From Pleurodeles waltl (taxonomy: Eukaryota; Chordata; Amphibia; Caudata; Salamandridae): a DNA stretch of 64,000 bases. The stretch covers positions 1,176,424,863 through 1,176,488,862 of the forward strand of contig NC_090437.1 in NCBI RefSeq assembly GCF_031143425.1, in the 5' to 3' direction. The position numbers were made by a program, and so were the translations under genes. Below are positions 11,295-21,831 of the stretch, piece by piece; position 1 is the stretch's first letter, and each line of letters begins with the position of its first letter. Under the pieces are notes generated by a model. That model did not search any database, had not been told where the DNA came from, and saw nothing but the letters and a program-made list of their open reading frames with translations.

Positions 11295-12341
11295 GTTTAG
11301 TCTCCAACATTCGTCCCCCAAGGATCCTCCCTCAGCCCTACCTTGTTCAACGTCTACATGGCCCCCCTCGCCAAACTGGCCCGCCAACATCATCTCAGCA
11401 TCATCTCCTACGCCGACGACACCCAGCTCGTCCTCTCCCTGACCAAAGACCCGCTCACTGCCAAAACAAACCTCCACGAGGGACTAAAAGCCATCGCCGA
11501 TTGGATGAACAACAGTCGCCTGAAACTCAACTCCGACAAGACGGAAGTCCTCATCCTCGGGCGCACTCCCTCGGCCTGGAACGACTCATGGTGGCCCTCC
11601 GACCTCGGACCCCCGCCCACCCCTGCCAACCACGCAAGAAACCTCGGCTTCATCCTGGACTCCGCCCTCACCATGTCCAAACAGGTCAGCGCCGTCTCCT
11701 CCTCCTGTTTCAACATCCTTCGAATGCTCCGCAGAATCTTCAAGTGGATTCCAACAGAAACCAGAAAGACGGTGACCCAGGCCCTCGTCAGCAGCAGACT
11801 TGACTACGGCAACGCACTCTACACAGGCATCCCAACCAAAGACATCAAACGACTCCAACGTATCCAAAATGCCTCCGCCCGACTGATTCTCGACATACCC
11901 CGCCGATGTCACATCTCCCCTCACCTGAAGGAACTCCACTGGCTCCCGGTAGACAAGAGGATCACCTTCAAACTCCTCACCCACGCTCACAAGGTGCTTC
12001 ACAACACCGGACCCTCCTACCTCAACACCAGACTTAACTTCTACACTCCAACTCGTCAACTCCGATCCGCCAACCTCGCCCTCGCCATCGTACCCCGAAT
12101 CCAGCGCAAGACCTCCGGCGGCAGATCCTTCTCCTTCCTCGCCGCCAAGACCTGGAACTCTCTCCCCACACCTCTACGCCAGACCCAGGACCTCCTCGCA
12201 TTCAGAAGGCTCCTCAAGACCTGGCTCTTCGACCGCTAAACAGCAGCGCTCCACGCCCCCTCCCCCTCCCCCCAGCGCCTCGAAACCCTGACGGGTACAT
12301 AGCGCGCTTTATAAATATTGTGATTGATTGATTGATTGATT
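11295..12341 (+). mobile_element. L2-clade LINE, 5'-truncated
   Basis: The 3' part of an L2 reverse transcriptase is followed by a short GC-rich 3' UTR (containing ATAGCGCGCTTTATAAAT) and a tail of TGATTGAT repeats at about 12,322-12,341. The 5' start is approximate; an in-frame stop occurs just upstream of the RT motif. It is inserted in the solo LTR. The same family occurs on the minus strand at 46,203-47,140. Confidence 0.85.
11304..12239 (+). CDS. L2 reverse transcriptase, C-terminal part (partial, open)
   Basis: The frame is open for about 310 codons to a TAA at 12,237-12,239. It begins within RT at VPQGSSLSPTLFNVYM, has the catalytic box SYADDTQL (two Asp intact), then LKLNSDKTEVLI, NLGFILDSALTM, SRLDYGNALYTGI, ASARLIL, HWLPVDKRI and the C-terminal AAKTWNSLP..FRRLLKTWLF. 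This series is typical of L2/CR1-type LINEs, with YADDTQL favouring L2. The endonuclease and N-terminal RT are missing by 5' truncation, so the product would be inactive. Codon use is GC-rich and open over the full length, suggesting a relatively young copy. Confidence 0.85.
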   Translation, partial: PTFVPQGSSLSPTLFNVYMAPLAKLARQHHLSIISYADDTQLVLSLTKDPLTAKTNLHEGLKAIADWMNNSRLKLNSDKTEVLILGRTPSAWNDSWWPSDLGPPPTPANHARNLGFILDSALTMSKQVSAVSSSCFNILRMLRRIFKWIPTETRKTVTQALVSSRLDYGNALYTGIPTKDIKRLQRIQNASARLILDIPRRCHISPHLKELHWLPVDKRITFKLLTHAHKVLHNTGPSYLNTRLNFYTPTRQLRSANLALAIVPRIQRKTSGGRSFSFLAAKTWNSLPTPLRQTQDLLAFRRLLKTWLFDR

Positions 12342-14929
12342 AGAAAATACACATCCTTACGTAGGGACATTTTCTTAGAACATTAGCTGTGTTATTATAA
12401 AAACACTTCCTAGTCCCATTTCACGTTAAGAGGGAGATTCCAGCCAGGGAACCACAACTGTATGCCGATTACTGAATGCTTCGCTGCAGATGCTAACGCA
12501 TACTACAGGCCTTTGCTCAGGTATGAGGGTCAATGTCCTCCCGGGGGAACCTGAAAGGCAGAATTAGAGCTTAACATGCTGTGCTCAAATTATGACTCAG
12601 ATAGAAAGTAGTCCATCAATTCTAGTGGCAATATGATAGCGTTATTCTTATGCTTCACTCTCATCATCACCATTTTAATATTGTCATGTTGTGTCATTCT
12701 GGTTATTGCAGCTCATCCTTTGCTATCTAAAATGCAGTTGTTTTATTAAACCAGTCTTTAAAACTCATACTGCTTTTATTGTCATTTATATATGAGACTG
12801 AATTACGAATGAGAGAACCACATGCGACCTGAGTGACCACGCCTTCCCTGAGAAGTATGATATGTCATGCGCTTGGCTGCCCAATCATCTCTACCTTTCG
12901 GGAGAGATGAGGCACTGCTAGTAACCCAGATTTGGAGCAAACGGGGGTCACCCACTGTGAGTCAGACTCAGTCTCCCACACCGTGGACGATCTTGCTGCT
13001 CAAAATCCAGTAGTCTCATTAGAATAATGAGAGCCTACGCGACACCTGGTTTGCATCAAAAATAAGGCTGAATGGACGAGCGTGCGTTGGAAAAGTCAGC
13101 AGTGCGTTGATGTCTTTCTCGCAAGTGCGTCATATTCTTCTCCGGTCAGGTCGGCGATGCAATGTTTTTCTACCTCACAAGAGAGGGATGCGCCGATTTC
13201 CGGATGGGGCACTTCGGATCCGTGCAGGTTCTCAATTACTTTGATGCCCCGCAACGACGCGTGTGAAATCCGGTCGCACGGTGTTGGAAAACTGAGATGC
13301 GTAGGTTTTGCGTCATTATCAGCAGCTGCTAGCGGGTGTTGTGTCGTTTCTCCAGCTGTGCTGCATCGATCTCCCAGCGCGATGCAGGTGGAGCATCGAT
13401 CTTTACAGTGAATTGGGCGGCATGTTGTTTATCAGTTGCGTTGCAGGTGGTGCATCAAAAATTTCCCCATACGGTGTTCGGTGTGTGGATTTCAGTCCTT
13501 TTTATGCCAGCTTCACCTGTCAAGGGCCCAGGGACTAGGTGGGGCACCACATGTCCTGGCATGAGTCTCCGCAGAGGGTCCAGGTGCTGGCAGATGAAGT
13601 ATTTGATGGCCCTGAGACTTCAGAACAGGGGGCATGCTCAGTCCAAGCCCTTGGAGATTCTTCTCAAGCAGGAATGCACAACAAAGTCCTGTCTTTGTTC
13701 CCTTTCACAGGCAGAAGCAGCAACTGCAGGGTAGCCTAATAAAGCACAGTCACAGGCAGGGGTAGCACTTCTCCTCAGCTGTTCAACTCTTCTCCTTGGC
13801 AGAGGTTCCTCTTGGTTCCAGAAGTGATCTAAAAGTCTGGGGTTTTGGGTCCAATACTTATTCCCCTTTCTCCCTTTGAAGTAGGCAAACTTCATAGGAA
13901 AGTCTCTGTTGTTTACAGGATCCTGCCTTGCCCAGGCCAGGCCCCAGACCCACACCAGGAGGTTGGAGACTGCATTGTGAGAGCGCAGGCACAGGCCATT
14001 CAGGTGTAAATGACCACTCCTTCCTCCACTCCAGCCCAGGATATGCAGGCTACATCCCAGCTCCCTTTGTCTCACTGTCTGGAGGAGATTCACAAACAGT
14101 CAGTTTGATCCAGACAGAAAATCCATAACCAGGCAGAGTCACTGAATTGTTAAAGCAAGAAAATGCCTACTTTCTAAAAGTGGCAATTTCAAACAAACAA
14201 TCTAAAAACCAACTTCACTAACAGATATATTTTTAAATTGTGAGTTCAGAGACCCCAAACTCCAATCTCTCAAAGGGAAACTGCACTTTACAAATATGTA
14301 AAGGCAGCCCTCATGTTAACCTATGAGAGATAAAGGCTGTGCAACAGTGAAAACCGAATTTGGCAGTATATCACTGTTAGGACATGTAAAACACATCACC
14401 TTTAACATACACTGCACCTTGCCCATGGCTACCTAGTGCCTACCTTAGGGGTGCCTTACATGTATAAAAAAGGGAAGGTTTGGGCCTGGCAAGTGAGTAC
14501 ACTTGCCAGTTCCAATTGGCAGTTTAAAACTGCACATACAGACACTGCAGTGGCAGGACTGAGCCATGTTTACAGGGCTACTTATGTGGGTGGCACAATC
14601 AGTGCTGCAGGCCCACTAGTAGCATTTGATGTACAGGCCCTAGGCACTCCAAGTGCACTTTACTAGGGACTTACTAGTAAATCAAATATGCCAATCAGGG
14701 AAAAAAACATTAAAGATGTAATTTCACATAGGGAGCATTTGCAGTTTTGCAGTGGTAAAGTACCCAGAGTAACAAAAACAGCAAAAACAGAGTCCAGCAC
14801 ACAGCAACAACCTGGGAAGTAGAGGCAAAAGTTTGGGGGACACAACGCTAAGGATGCCAAGTCTAACACGGTTGAAAGTGGGAAGAATAACCCAACCTCA
14901 TGGGAGTTCTCTTCACTAAGGCAAAAGAA

Positions 14930-15244
14930 TCTGGACAGCCCATCAGCATTGGCTTGTGTTGTTCCGGGTTGGTTTTCCACTGTAAAGTCCATCTCCTGTA
15001 GGGAAATGGACATCCTCAACAGTTTTGGATTCTGACCCCTCATCTGCATTAACCATCTGAGGAGCCTGCAGTCGGTTTGAATGCGGAAGTGAGTCCCAAA
15101 CAAGTAAGGTCTTTGCTTCTTCAGTGCCCATACCACAGCAAAAACGTCATGCTTAATTGCACTCCACCTACGTTCCCGGGCAAATGACCTTCTAATGAAG
15201 GCTACAGGCTGGTCTAGGCCCTCTTCATTTAGCTGTGATGACAC
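14930..15244 (-). pseudogene. pol: Gypsy RNase H domain
   Basis: The RNase H removes template RNA during reverse transcription. From the RT frame it is preceded by QTDASEHGVGAV, then after a frameshift reads RRSFARERRWSAI, LKKQRPYLFGTHF, QTDCRLLRWL and NADGLSRFF. The family's catalytic Glu, normally in SAIE, is replaced by Lys (WSAIKHDV), so the domain is catalytically suspect even apart from the frameshift. The open frame runs on to 14,663 into the LTR, which starts at 14,868. No further domain lies between RNase H and LTR, in line with integrase being upstream. Confidence 0.85.
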
Positions 15245-16179
15245 TGTGATGACACTGCTCCTACACCATGCTCTGAAGCATCAGTCTGCACAACAAATTC
15301 TTTGGAGAAGTCATGTGCCTTCACAATGGGCACCATGCACATGGCTGCCTTCAGGTCATCAAAAGCTGTCTGGCAAAACTCAGTGCAGATCACCTTTCTG
15401 GGCTGCTTTTTGGAGGTTAACTCAGTCAGGGAAGCAACAATAGTGCCATACCCCTTGACAAACCTCCTATAGTATCCGGTGAGACCTAAAACAGCTCTCA
15501 CCTCAATCTGGGTCTTGGGAGGCTCCCAAGCCAGAATGGTGTACATTTTTGGCTTTAGGGGTGCCAGCAGGCCACTTCCCAACTGGTGTCCCCAGTACAC
15601 TACAGAACCCTGCTCTATTTGGCATTTGCTAGCCTTAAAGGTGAGACCTGCCTTCTGCAGGGCCTCTAGCACTTTACAAAAGTGCTGCAAGTGTTCCTCC
15701 CAAGTAGAGCTGTACACAGCAATGTCATCCAGGTAGGCTGTACTGAAATCATCCAGTCCAGCCAACACCTGGTTGACCAACCTCTGAAAGGTGTCAGGGG
15801 CATTCTTCATCCCAAAGGGCATCACCCTAAATTGGAAGGGCCCATCTAGGGTGGAAAATGCAGACCTCTCCTTGGCCCCCTCAGTCAGGGAAATCTGCCA
15901 ATATCCAGACATTATGTCAAATGTGTTGAAATAGTTGGCAGCCCCTGACCGATCAATGAGCTCGTCAGCTCGGGGGATGAGGTGCGCGTCAGTCTTAGTG
16001 ATCACATTGAGCCCCCGGTAATCCACACAGAACCTGATTTCTAGGGTGGCACCAGAAGCAACAGCTGTTGGGACCAAGAGCATGGGGCTGGCCCAAGGGC
16101 TATTGGAGAACTCAATTAACCCAAAGGATAACATTTTTGATACCTCATCCTTTATGTTGGCCCTAACCTTGTCAGTCAC
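15229..16179 (-). pseudogene. pol: Gypsy reverse transcriptase domain, frame open
   Basis: This is a 316-codon open frame with all Ty3/Gypsy RT motifs: EVSKMLSFGLIEFSNSPWAS, RFCVDYRGLN, FNTFDIMSGYWQIS (motif A Asp), VMPFGMKNAPDTFQRLV and TAYLDDIAVYS (intact YLDD). It then reads FGLTGYYRRF-type sequence (VLGLTGYYRRFVKGY) and the start of RNase H. The frame is lost at 15,235-15,256, where GTGATGACACT occurs twice in tandem (11 bp), shifting RNase H out of frame. Upstream, a stop at about 16,185 separates it from the integrase linker. It is the best preserved domain of this element. Confidence 0.9.
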
Positions 16180-16186
16180 TCGTTAA

Positions 16187-16975
16187 ACCTTATGTTTAAC
16201 AGGAGGACTGTCTCTGGAGTCCACTTCATGTGTACACAGATGAGTGACCCCTGGGATCAAGGAAAATAGAGGGGCAAACTATAACAACACTTGGCGACAG
16301 TCCCTCTGTTGCTCTGGGGTCAGGGAGGGGGAGAGGTTCACACCCTCTACTGAACCATCTTTCTCTTTGGCGGACAGGTGGCCAGGAAGAGGCTCACTTT
16401 CTTCCTCCACCCCATCATCTGTTGCTAGGAGCACTGCTACCTCTGTCCTCTCAAAATGAAGTTTGAGGCGATTGACATGTAGGACCCTCAAAGGGTTCCT
16501 GTGAGTCCGTAAGTTCACCAGATAGGTGACATCACTCTTGTGTTTCAACATCTCAAATGATCCAGTCCACTTATGTTGGAGAGCCCTAGGCTCCACTGGG
16601 GCCATCACCCAAACCTTTTGGCCAGGCTGGAACTCAACCAGGGTGGCATTCTGGTTGTACTAGCACTTCAGATCTTCTTGGCTTGCTTCCAGATTCTCTT
16701 GGGCGAGCTTCCTGAAGCGGGCTGTCTGGTTCCTAAAAGCCAGCATGTAACTGAATACATCCTGGGGGGCTTACTGGAGCCCTTCCCCAAGCCTTCACTA
16801 ACCAGACTCAAAGGTCCCCTGACAGGGTCAAAAGGGCTAAATCCAAGACGCTTTTGAGGCACCTCCCTGTATGCGAACAGAATGCATGGCAACAGGATGT
16901 CCCACTTACGCCTCAAGTGCTCTGACAGGCCCATTATCATGCCTTTCAAGGTACAGTTGAATCTCTCAACTAGAC
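16187..16975 (-). pseudogene. pol: Gypsy integrase, C-terminal half (upstream of RT)
   Basis: Minus-strand reading starts at the junction with the end of the catalytic core, LVERFNCTLKGMIMGL, then LLPCILFAYREVPQK and GFSPFDPVRGPL. After a frameshift near 16,660 come a chromatin/GPF-type domain (GSFEMLKHKSDVTYLV, RVLHVNRLKLHF) and a linker NLSPSLTPEQQRDC leading toward RT. These are integrase C-terminal features placed directly before RT, which establishes the INT-RT order. The block ends at 16,975 where an inverted LTR begins; its upstream half is found at 20,806-21,577. Confidence 0.85.
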
Positions 16976-19040
16976 TGTTAAACTTGGCATCCTTGGAGTG
17001 GTCTCCTCTAATTTTTTGCCTGTTTTAAAGGTTGTTGATGTGTGCTGGACTCTATTTTTGCTGTTTTGGTTACTATGGGCACTGCTATCCAGTGCTAAAG
17101 TGCATGTACTCCTATGTAAAATGTATGTGTAATTCGCTTTCCATGATTGGAATATTTGATTTATTTACTAGAAAGTCCTTAGTACAGTGCACTAGAGGTG
17201 CCCAGGGCCTGTAAATCAAATGGTTCTAGTGGGCCTGCAGCACTGGTTGTGCCACCACATTAGTAGCCCTGTAAACATGGTTCAGACCTGCCACTGCAGT
17301 GTCTATGTGTGCGGTGTTAAACTGCCAATTCGACTTGGCAAGTGTACCCACTTGTCAGGCCCAACCATTCCCTTTTCTTACATGTAAGGCACCCCTAAGG
17401 TAGGCCCTAGGTAGCTCCATGGGCAGGGTTCAGTGTATGTGGGACATATACTTCTGTGTTTTACATATCCCAACAGTGACATACTGCCCAATTAGTTTTT
17501 CACTGTTCCAAGGCCTCTCTCTCTCATAGTTTAACATGGGGGCTGCCTTTAAATGTTATAAAAGTGCAGGTTCCCTTTGAGAGAAGATAGACATGTGGAG
17601 TTTGGAGTCTCTGAACTCACAATTTAAAAATACATTTTTTAGTGAAGTTGGTTTTTAGATTGGGTGTTTGAAAATGTCACTTTTGGAAAGTAGGCATTTT
17701 CTTGCTTAAACCATTCTGTCACTCTGCCTGTTTGTGGACTTCCTGTCTGGGTAAGTTTGACAGTTGAGCTGTTTGAACCTCTCTCTAGACAGTGACACAA
17801 AGGGAGCTGGGGTGTAGCCTACATATACTGATGAGCCATCTGTGCTGGGAGGAAAGGGAGGAGTGATCACTCACACCTGAAAGGGCTGTGCCAGCCATCA
17901 CACAATGCAGTCTCCAACCCCCTGGTGTGTGTCTGGGACCTGGCCTGGGCAGGGCAGGATCTTACAAACAAGAGAGACTTTCCTTTGAAGTTTGCCTACT
18001 TCAAAGGCAGAAAGGGGTATAATAAGAACTCCCAAAAACCTTGAAAATTAGATCACTTCTGAAATCAAGAGAAACCTTTGTCAAGGAGAAGAGCTGAAGA
18101 GTTGAGGAGAAGTGCTGTCCCTGCCTGTGACTGTGCTTCGTTTTGCCTTTCCTGCAGTTGCTGCTTCTGCCTGTGAAAGGGGGCAAAGACCGGACTTTAT
18201 TGTGCATTCCTGCTTCAGAAGAATCTCCAAGGGCTTGATCTGTGCTTGCCTCCTGTTGTTGAAGTCTCAGGGCCATCAAAGACTTCCCCTGCTAGCACCT
18301 GGACTCTCTGCTGAGACTCCTGCCCTGCCAAGTGGTGTCCTACCCAGTCCCTGGGCCCTTGAGAGGTGAAGCTGGGAGCTAAGAACTGAAAATCCACGCA
18401 AAGACCGCTGTGTGGGGAAATCTTCGATCCACCACCCTCCTCCCGGCTGAGAAACGATGCGCCGACAGACTCACAGCTAAAATTGATGCTCCACCTGCAT
18501 TGCGGCTGGAAGCTGCTGCTGTTAACAACGCGGGGTGGTTTATTGACACCGTGCAACCGGATTTCAACGCAACATCGCTGGGCGCAGAAAATCAATGCAA
18601 CGTCTGCCTGGACCTGAGGTGCACGTCTGGATCAACGCATGGCTCTCTTGTGGGAGAGAAGAAACGAAGCACGCCGACCCGACCAGAGGAGGAACGATGC
18701 ATGTTCTCGCTTTTTTGACGCACACTCGCCCGTGCGGCTTTATTTGGATGCTACCGAGGTACTTTTGTGCGCTAACAGTGTTCTCGCTGTTCTCTAAGGA
18801 TTGAGACTCCTATTCTTTTAAAAATTCATATCTTGACCTGTGTTATGTCATTTTGTAGTGTTTTCACTGAGTTACTGTGTGTGTTGGTACAAATACATTA
18901 CACATTGCTTCTGAAGTTAACCGTGCCTGCTCTTGCCAAGCTACCAATGGGGTGAGCAGAGGTTAGGTGAGGGTAATTCTCGTTTACCCTGGCTAGAGTG
19001 AGAGTCCCTGCTTGGACAGGTGGTAACCAGACTGCAGAGA
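16976..19040 (+). repeat. 5' LTR of the plus-strand Gypsy, about 2.06 kb
   Basis: It starts TGTTAAACTTGGCATCC, the same start as the 3' LTR of the minus-strand element (TGTTAGACTTGGCATCC). Blocks shared with the other LTRs here include TGGTACAAATAC, TAGAGTGAGAGTCC and CTTGGACAGG. The expected end CCATTTCTAACA (seen intact at 48,170) is degraded here, so the right border is approximate. The open frames within (for example 18,410-18,718) show no domain. Confidence 0.75.
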
Positions 19041-19271
19041 GGATTAGACTTGTATTTGTACTTGAGATACAGTAATTAAGTGTACACTACTGTTTTCAGT
19101 GCAGACCATTACGTGACCATATACTACTTGTCTTTATGATTTTAGCTTTTTCTCTTTTTGGACTCTTTTTGTTCTACTTCCATATGATTCCTGATCTTTG
19201 ATTGGCTTTTTTAAACTTTATTGGGAACTCGTTTTTCTGCCTTTGTAACTTTGCACTTTTAAGTCTTCATC

Positions 19272-20805
19272 ATGTCTCAGTCTGGAGATGCATTAGATGG
19301 AGCTGCATTTGATTTAGCGAAACTGGAGAGCTATAAAGTTGCCCAGTTGAGGCAGTTCTGCAAAACCTTGCTTGTCCCATTAAAGGCTCCACCAGGAAGG
19401 AGTTGAAAAAGACACTGAGGGCCTGGGTAACAGCCAAGGAGGCTGAAGGGTACACAGAGTGGGGGGAGGATGAGGGTGAGGAGGTGCAATCCATACACAA
19501 TGGTATAGAGGGTGGGTCTGTTATGTCCAGGGAGAGAGTCTCCAGGGCAGGTAGCAGTATGTCATCAAAGGGTCTGACTCCTGAAGAATTACAGGACAGA
19601 CAGTCAGAGAGGGCTCACCAGCTGGAGTTGGAAACGTTTTGGATGCAAAGGGAGATGGGAGAAAGGAGGATGGCCATAGAGGAGAAGAAGATACTGCTGG
19701 CTCATGAGCTCAGCTTGAGGGAGCTGGATCAGAGGAGCTAGTCCAGTAGGGATGGTGGCAACAATATGACAGTGCAGCCTGAGAGAAGGATGCACATTCC
19801 TAAAGACCTTGTGAAGGATTACAAAAGGGAGGATGACATATTCTTGTGGTTCAAGGGGTATGAGTCTGCTCTTCATAAGAATCTGGTCCCTCAAGCTCAC
19901 TGGGGGGCAGATCTGTGGAGGTACTTTTAGGTAGAGGGGATTGATATTCTGACATCCTTAGGGGAACCCCAGGGGCTCACATAATCTATCATGAAGGATG
20001 CCCTACTCACAAGGTATGGTCTCACACCTGAGCAGTATAAGGATAGGTTTAGGTCCTATAAGAAGAAGGAATCTCAAATATGGTTGGAATGTGTTGATTC
20101 TTTTTGCAGGTCACTGGATTGTTGGGAGAAGGCCAGTAAGGGGAGAACATATGAGGGGCTTTACAATTTAATTGCTTGGGAGCACTGTACAGTTTATGTT
20201 TTCCAGAACTGCACCATCACCTAATTGACAGCAAGCTGACAGACCCCAGGAAGCTTGTGCAGGAAGCGGACCACTGGGAGAGCAGCAGGGTCCAGAAGAG
20301 TTATGGAGGAGACCACACCAAGGGTATGTGTCCCTCTCAGAAGAAAGGGGGTTAAGAGTAAACAAGGGGAGTTCTCTAAAGGGCCCCAACCTAGTTCCCA
20401 GGGCAAGGATTCCCAGCCCCCCATTGAAAAGAAGCCATGGTTCTCCAAAGGCAAACCTGTGGAAGGGTGTCCCCCACGTAAGTGTTATGCATGTGACCAG
20501 TTGGGTCATGTGAGGGGGGCCCCCAAATTCCCCAGGAGTATACCGGCACCCACTGGTGCTCAGTCCCAGAGATTGACTAGTGTAGCGCTTGGGGAGGAGT
20601 TGGTTCCAGGTGGGTGGGAGCCAGCTGAGATGACCCTTGTCTCATTGGGGGACAGTGAGATGGTCCAGAGAACCCTCGTGCCTGAGAACACTAAAAAGTA
20701 CAGGCAGTGGGTGACCATTAATGGACAGAGGGTGGAGGCTCTGAGAGACTCAGGAGCCAGTGTGACTACAGTGAGGAGTCACCTGGTGTCTGAACAGCAG
20801 ATAGA
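19272..20805 (+). pseudogene. gag: Gypsy gag and protease start, with SCAN-like capsid region
   Basis: The start MSQSGDA at 19,272 matches the gag start of the minus-strand copy. A 1-nt shift near 19,370 leads to LRAWVTAKEAEGY and KGLTPEELQDRQSERAHQLE (predicted coiled coil). After stops come PKDLVKDYKREDDI and RYGLTPEQYKDRFRSYKK with EGLYNLIAWEH (19,990-20,200), resembling the capsid domain from which vertebrate SCAN domains derive. A degraded zinc knuckle follows as CYACDQLGHV (the last Cys is not in place). Protease begins at VEALRDSGASVTTV (Asp-Ser-Gly). The gene breaks off after SEQQI. Several stops and shifts show it is dead. Confidence 0.75.
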
Positions 20806-21577
20806 GTGGGTGGCATGGTCCACCAAGACCAGGATGAACCTTTTGCCCATGGCTGTCTTGGGATCCAGAGGCCCCACAATGTCAATACCAACACTCTCAA
20901 AGGGGGTGCTGACCACAGTAAAAGGTTAAGGGGGAGCCTTACATTCCCCCACTCTTGACACTTGCCTGACAAGTTTGGCAATACCTACAGTGTGCATCTG
21001 AGTGCCTGCACATTTGGGGCCAGTAGAAGTGGGTGACAAGCCGTTCAAAGGTCTTGTCTTGCCCCAAATGTCCAGCTAAAGGCACATCATGAGCCAGGCC
21101 CAGTAGGAAGGCTCTGATGCACTGGGGTACCACCAGCACACAGGCTGACCCAGGCTCAGCAACCATAGCATCACTATATAGGAGGTCATCCTCCCAGTAG
21201 ATCAAGTGCTATCCATACTTTTTGCCAAACGATTGGTCTGCAGATTTCTCCCGCAAACCCTCCAGAGTAGGGCATGTCTTCTGTGCCTCACAGAATGCTT
21301 CCCTGGTGGGTCCTCCTTCCTGCTGCCATTGAGTCGGCTCAGGGACCTCACCCAGTTCAGCCACTTGTTCTCCTGTAGGCTCCATGGCATCCCCCTCAGG
21401 TTCAGTCTCCTCCTGGACCGAGTGGGTTTCACGTGCCCCATACCCATCCTCCTTCTGGCAGACACCTGGGCCACTCTTTCAGGCTCCAGGGTCTTGTGAT
21501 CACCCTGATAGGCTTTCATCGACTGGGTGGACACACCCACCTACCCAGGCAGACCAAACATCTCCAAGTGAGACCTG
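20806..21577 (-). pseudogene. pol: Gypsy integrase, N-terminal half
   Basis: Minus-strand reading gives a linker (GVSTQSMKAYQGDH), then VPQCIRAFLLGLAHDVPLAG and the HHCC zinc-binding module (AGHLGQDKTFERLVTHFYWP, then HCRYCQTCQ). After a frameshift comes the start of the catalytic core: GIDIVGPLDPKTAMG with the first catalytic Asp, then LVLVDHAT. Homology ends at about 20,809. The second Asp and Glu would lie in the missing segment before 16,975. The right side at 21,577 is the L1 insertion site; the frame resumes in protease at 29,201. Confidence 0.85.
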
Positions 21578-21591
21578 CGTTCCACATCCTT
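21578..21591. repeat. Target-site duplication of the L1, left copy
   Basis: CGTTCCACATCCTT here matches CGTTCCACCTCCTT at 29,187-29,200 with one difference. The two copies flank the L1 body exactly. Confidence 0.9.
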
Positions 21592-21831
21592 CTTTTTTTT
21601 AAAAAACAACATTATTTTTGCATTTTTTAACCTTCGGTACATTCAAAAACTTGCACCATAACCACATTTGCACACATAGGCTGGTCCCCCCAACAGTACT
21701 TTATGATATGGCATTTCTGAGTTAGTCTGTTTCCCAACGTTCAAAGGTACAAAAAGTGTGCCACATAGAAATTCATCATATTCAAAGTAACTTTGCAAAT
21801 ACTATTTATTGTAGCCAAGGCTGCCCCAGCG

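Larger units (their letters stand above)
11038..13044 (+). mobile_element. Solo LTR of unknown retroelement, with 4-bp target duplication
   Basis: The element starts TGTTGTGTAGCC and ends CTACGCGACA, giving TG..CA termini. CCTG flanks it on both sides (11,034-11,037 and 13,045-13,048), and the host Gypsy LTR sequence continues across it (GAAGTACCTG before, GCATCAAAAATAA after). An L2 fragment sits inside; without it the LTR is about 0.95 kb. A TATA-like TATATTTTATT (about 11,116) and an ATTAAA signal (about 12,744) fit LTR function. Orientation is uncertain and the family was not recognised. Confidence 0.6.
10680..14868 (-). repeat. 3' LTR of the minus-strand Gypsy, split by a solo LTR plus L2
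   Basis: In element orientation the LTR starts TGTTAGACTTGGCATCC (14,868) and ends near CCCATTTCTAGCA (10,680). Subtracting the 2,007-bp insertion at 11,038-13,044 leaves about 2.2 kb, a long LTR. It aligns in opposite orientation to the LTR at 16,976-19,040 (shared blocks include AGTTTGCCTACTTCAAAG-like sequence and CCAACCTCCTGGTGTG-like sequence). No separate polypurine tract is obvious next to 14,868. Confidence 0.75.
16976..20805 (+). mobile_element. Inverted Gmr1-like Gypsy fragment (+) inside integrase
   Basis: It consists of a 5' LTR (16,976-~19,040), a short leader, gag and the start of protease, then stops abruptly at about 20,805. No 3' LTR follows. Its gag and protease are close relatives of those in the minus-strand element, so both belong to one family. 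It sits between the two halves of the minus-strand integrase. Part of the integrase core (roughly 55-60 codons, judging by family length) is missing at the right junction. A normal insertion followed by one deletion would explain both losses. Confidence 0.75.

Noticed and set aside
10680..20805. Reading the plus and minus Gypsy parts as one element with inverted LTRs
   Set aside because: The plus LTR begins inside the minus integrase core, and each part has its own gag and protease, so two elements are needed.
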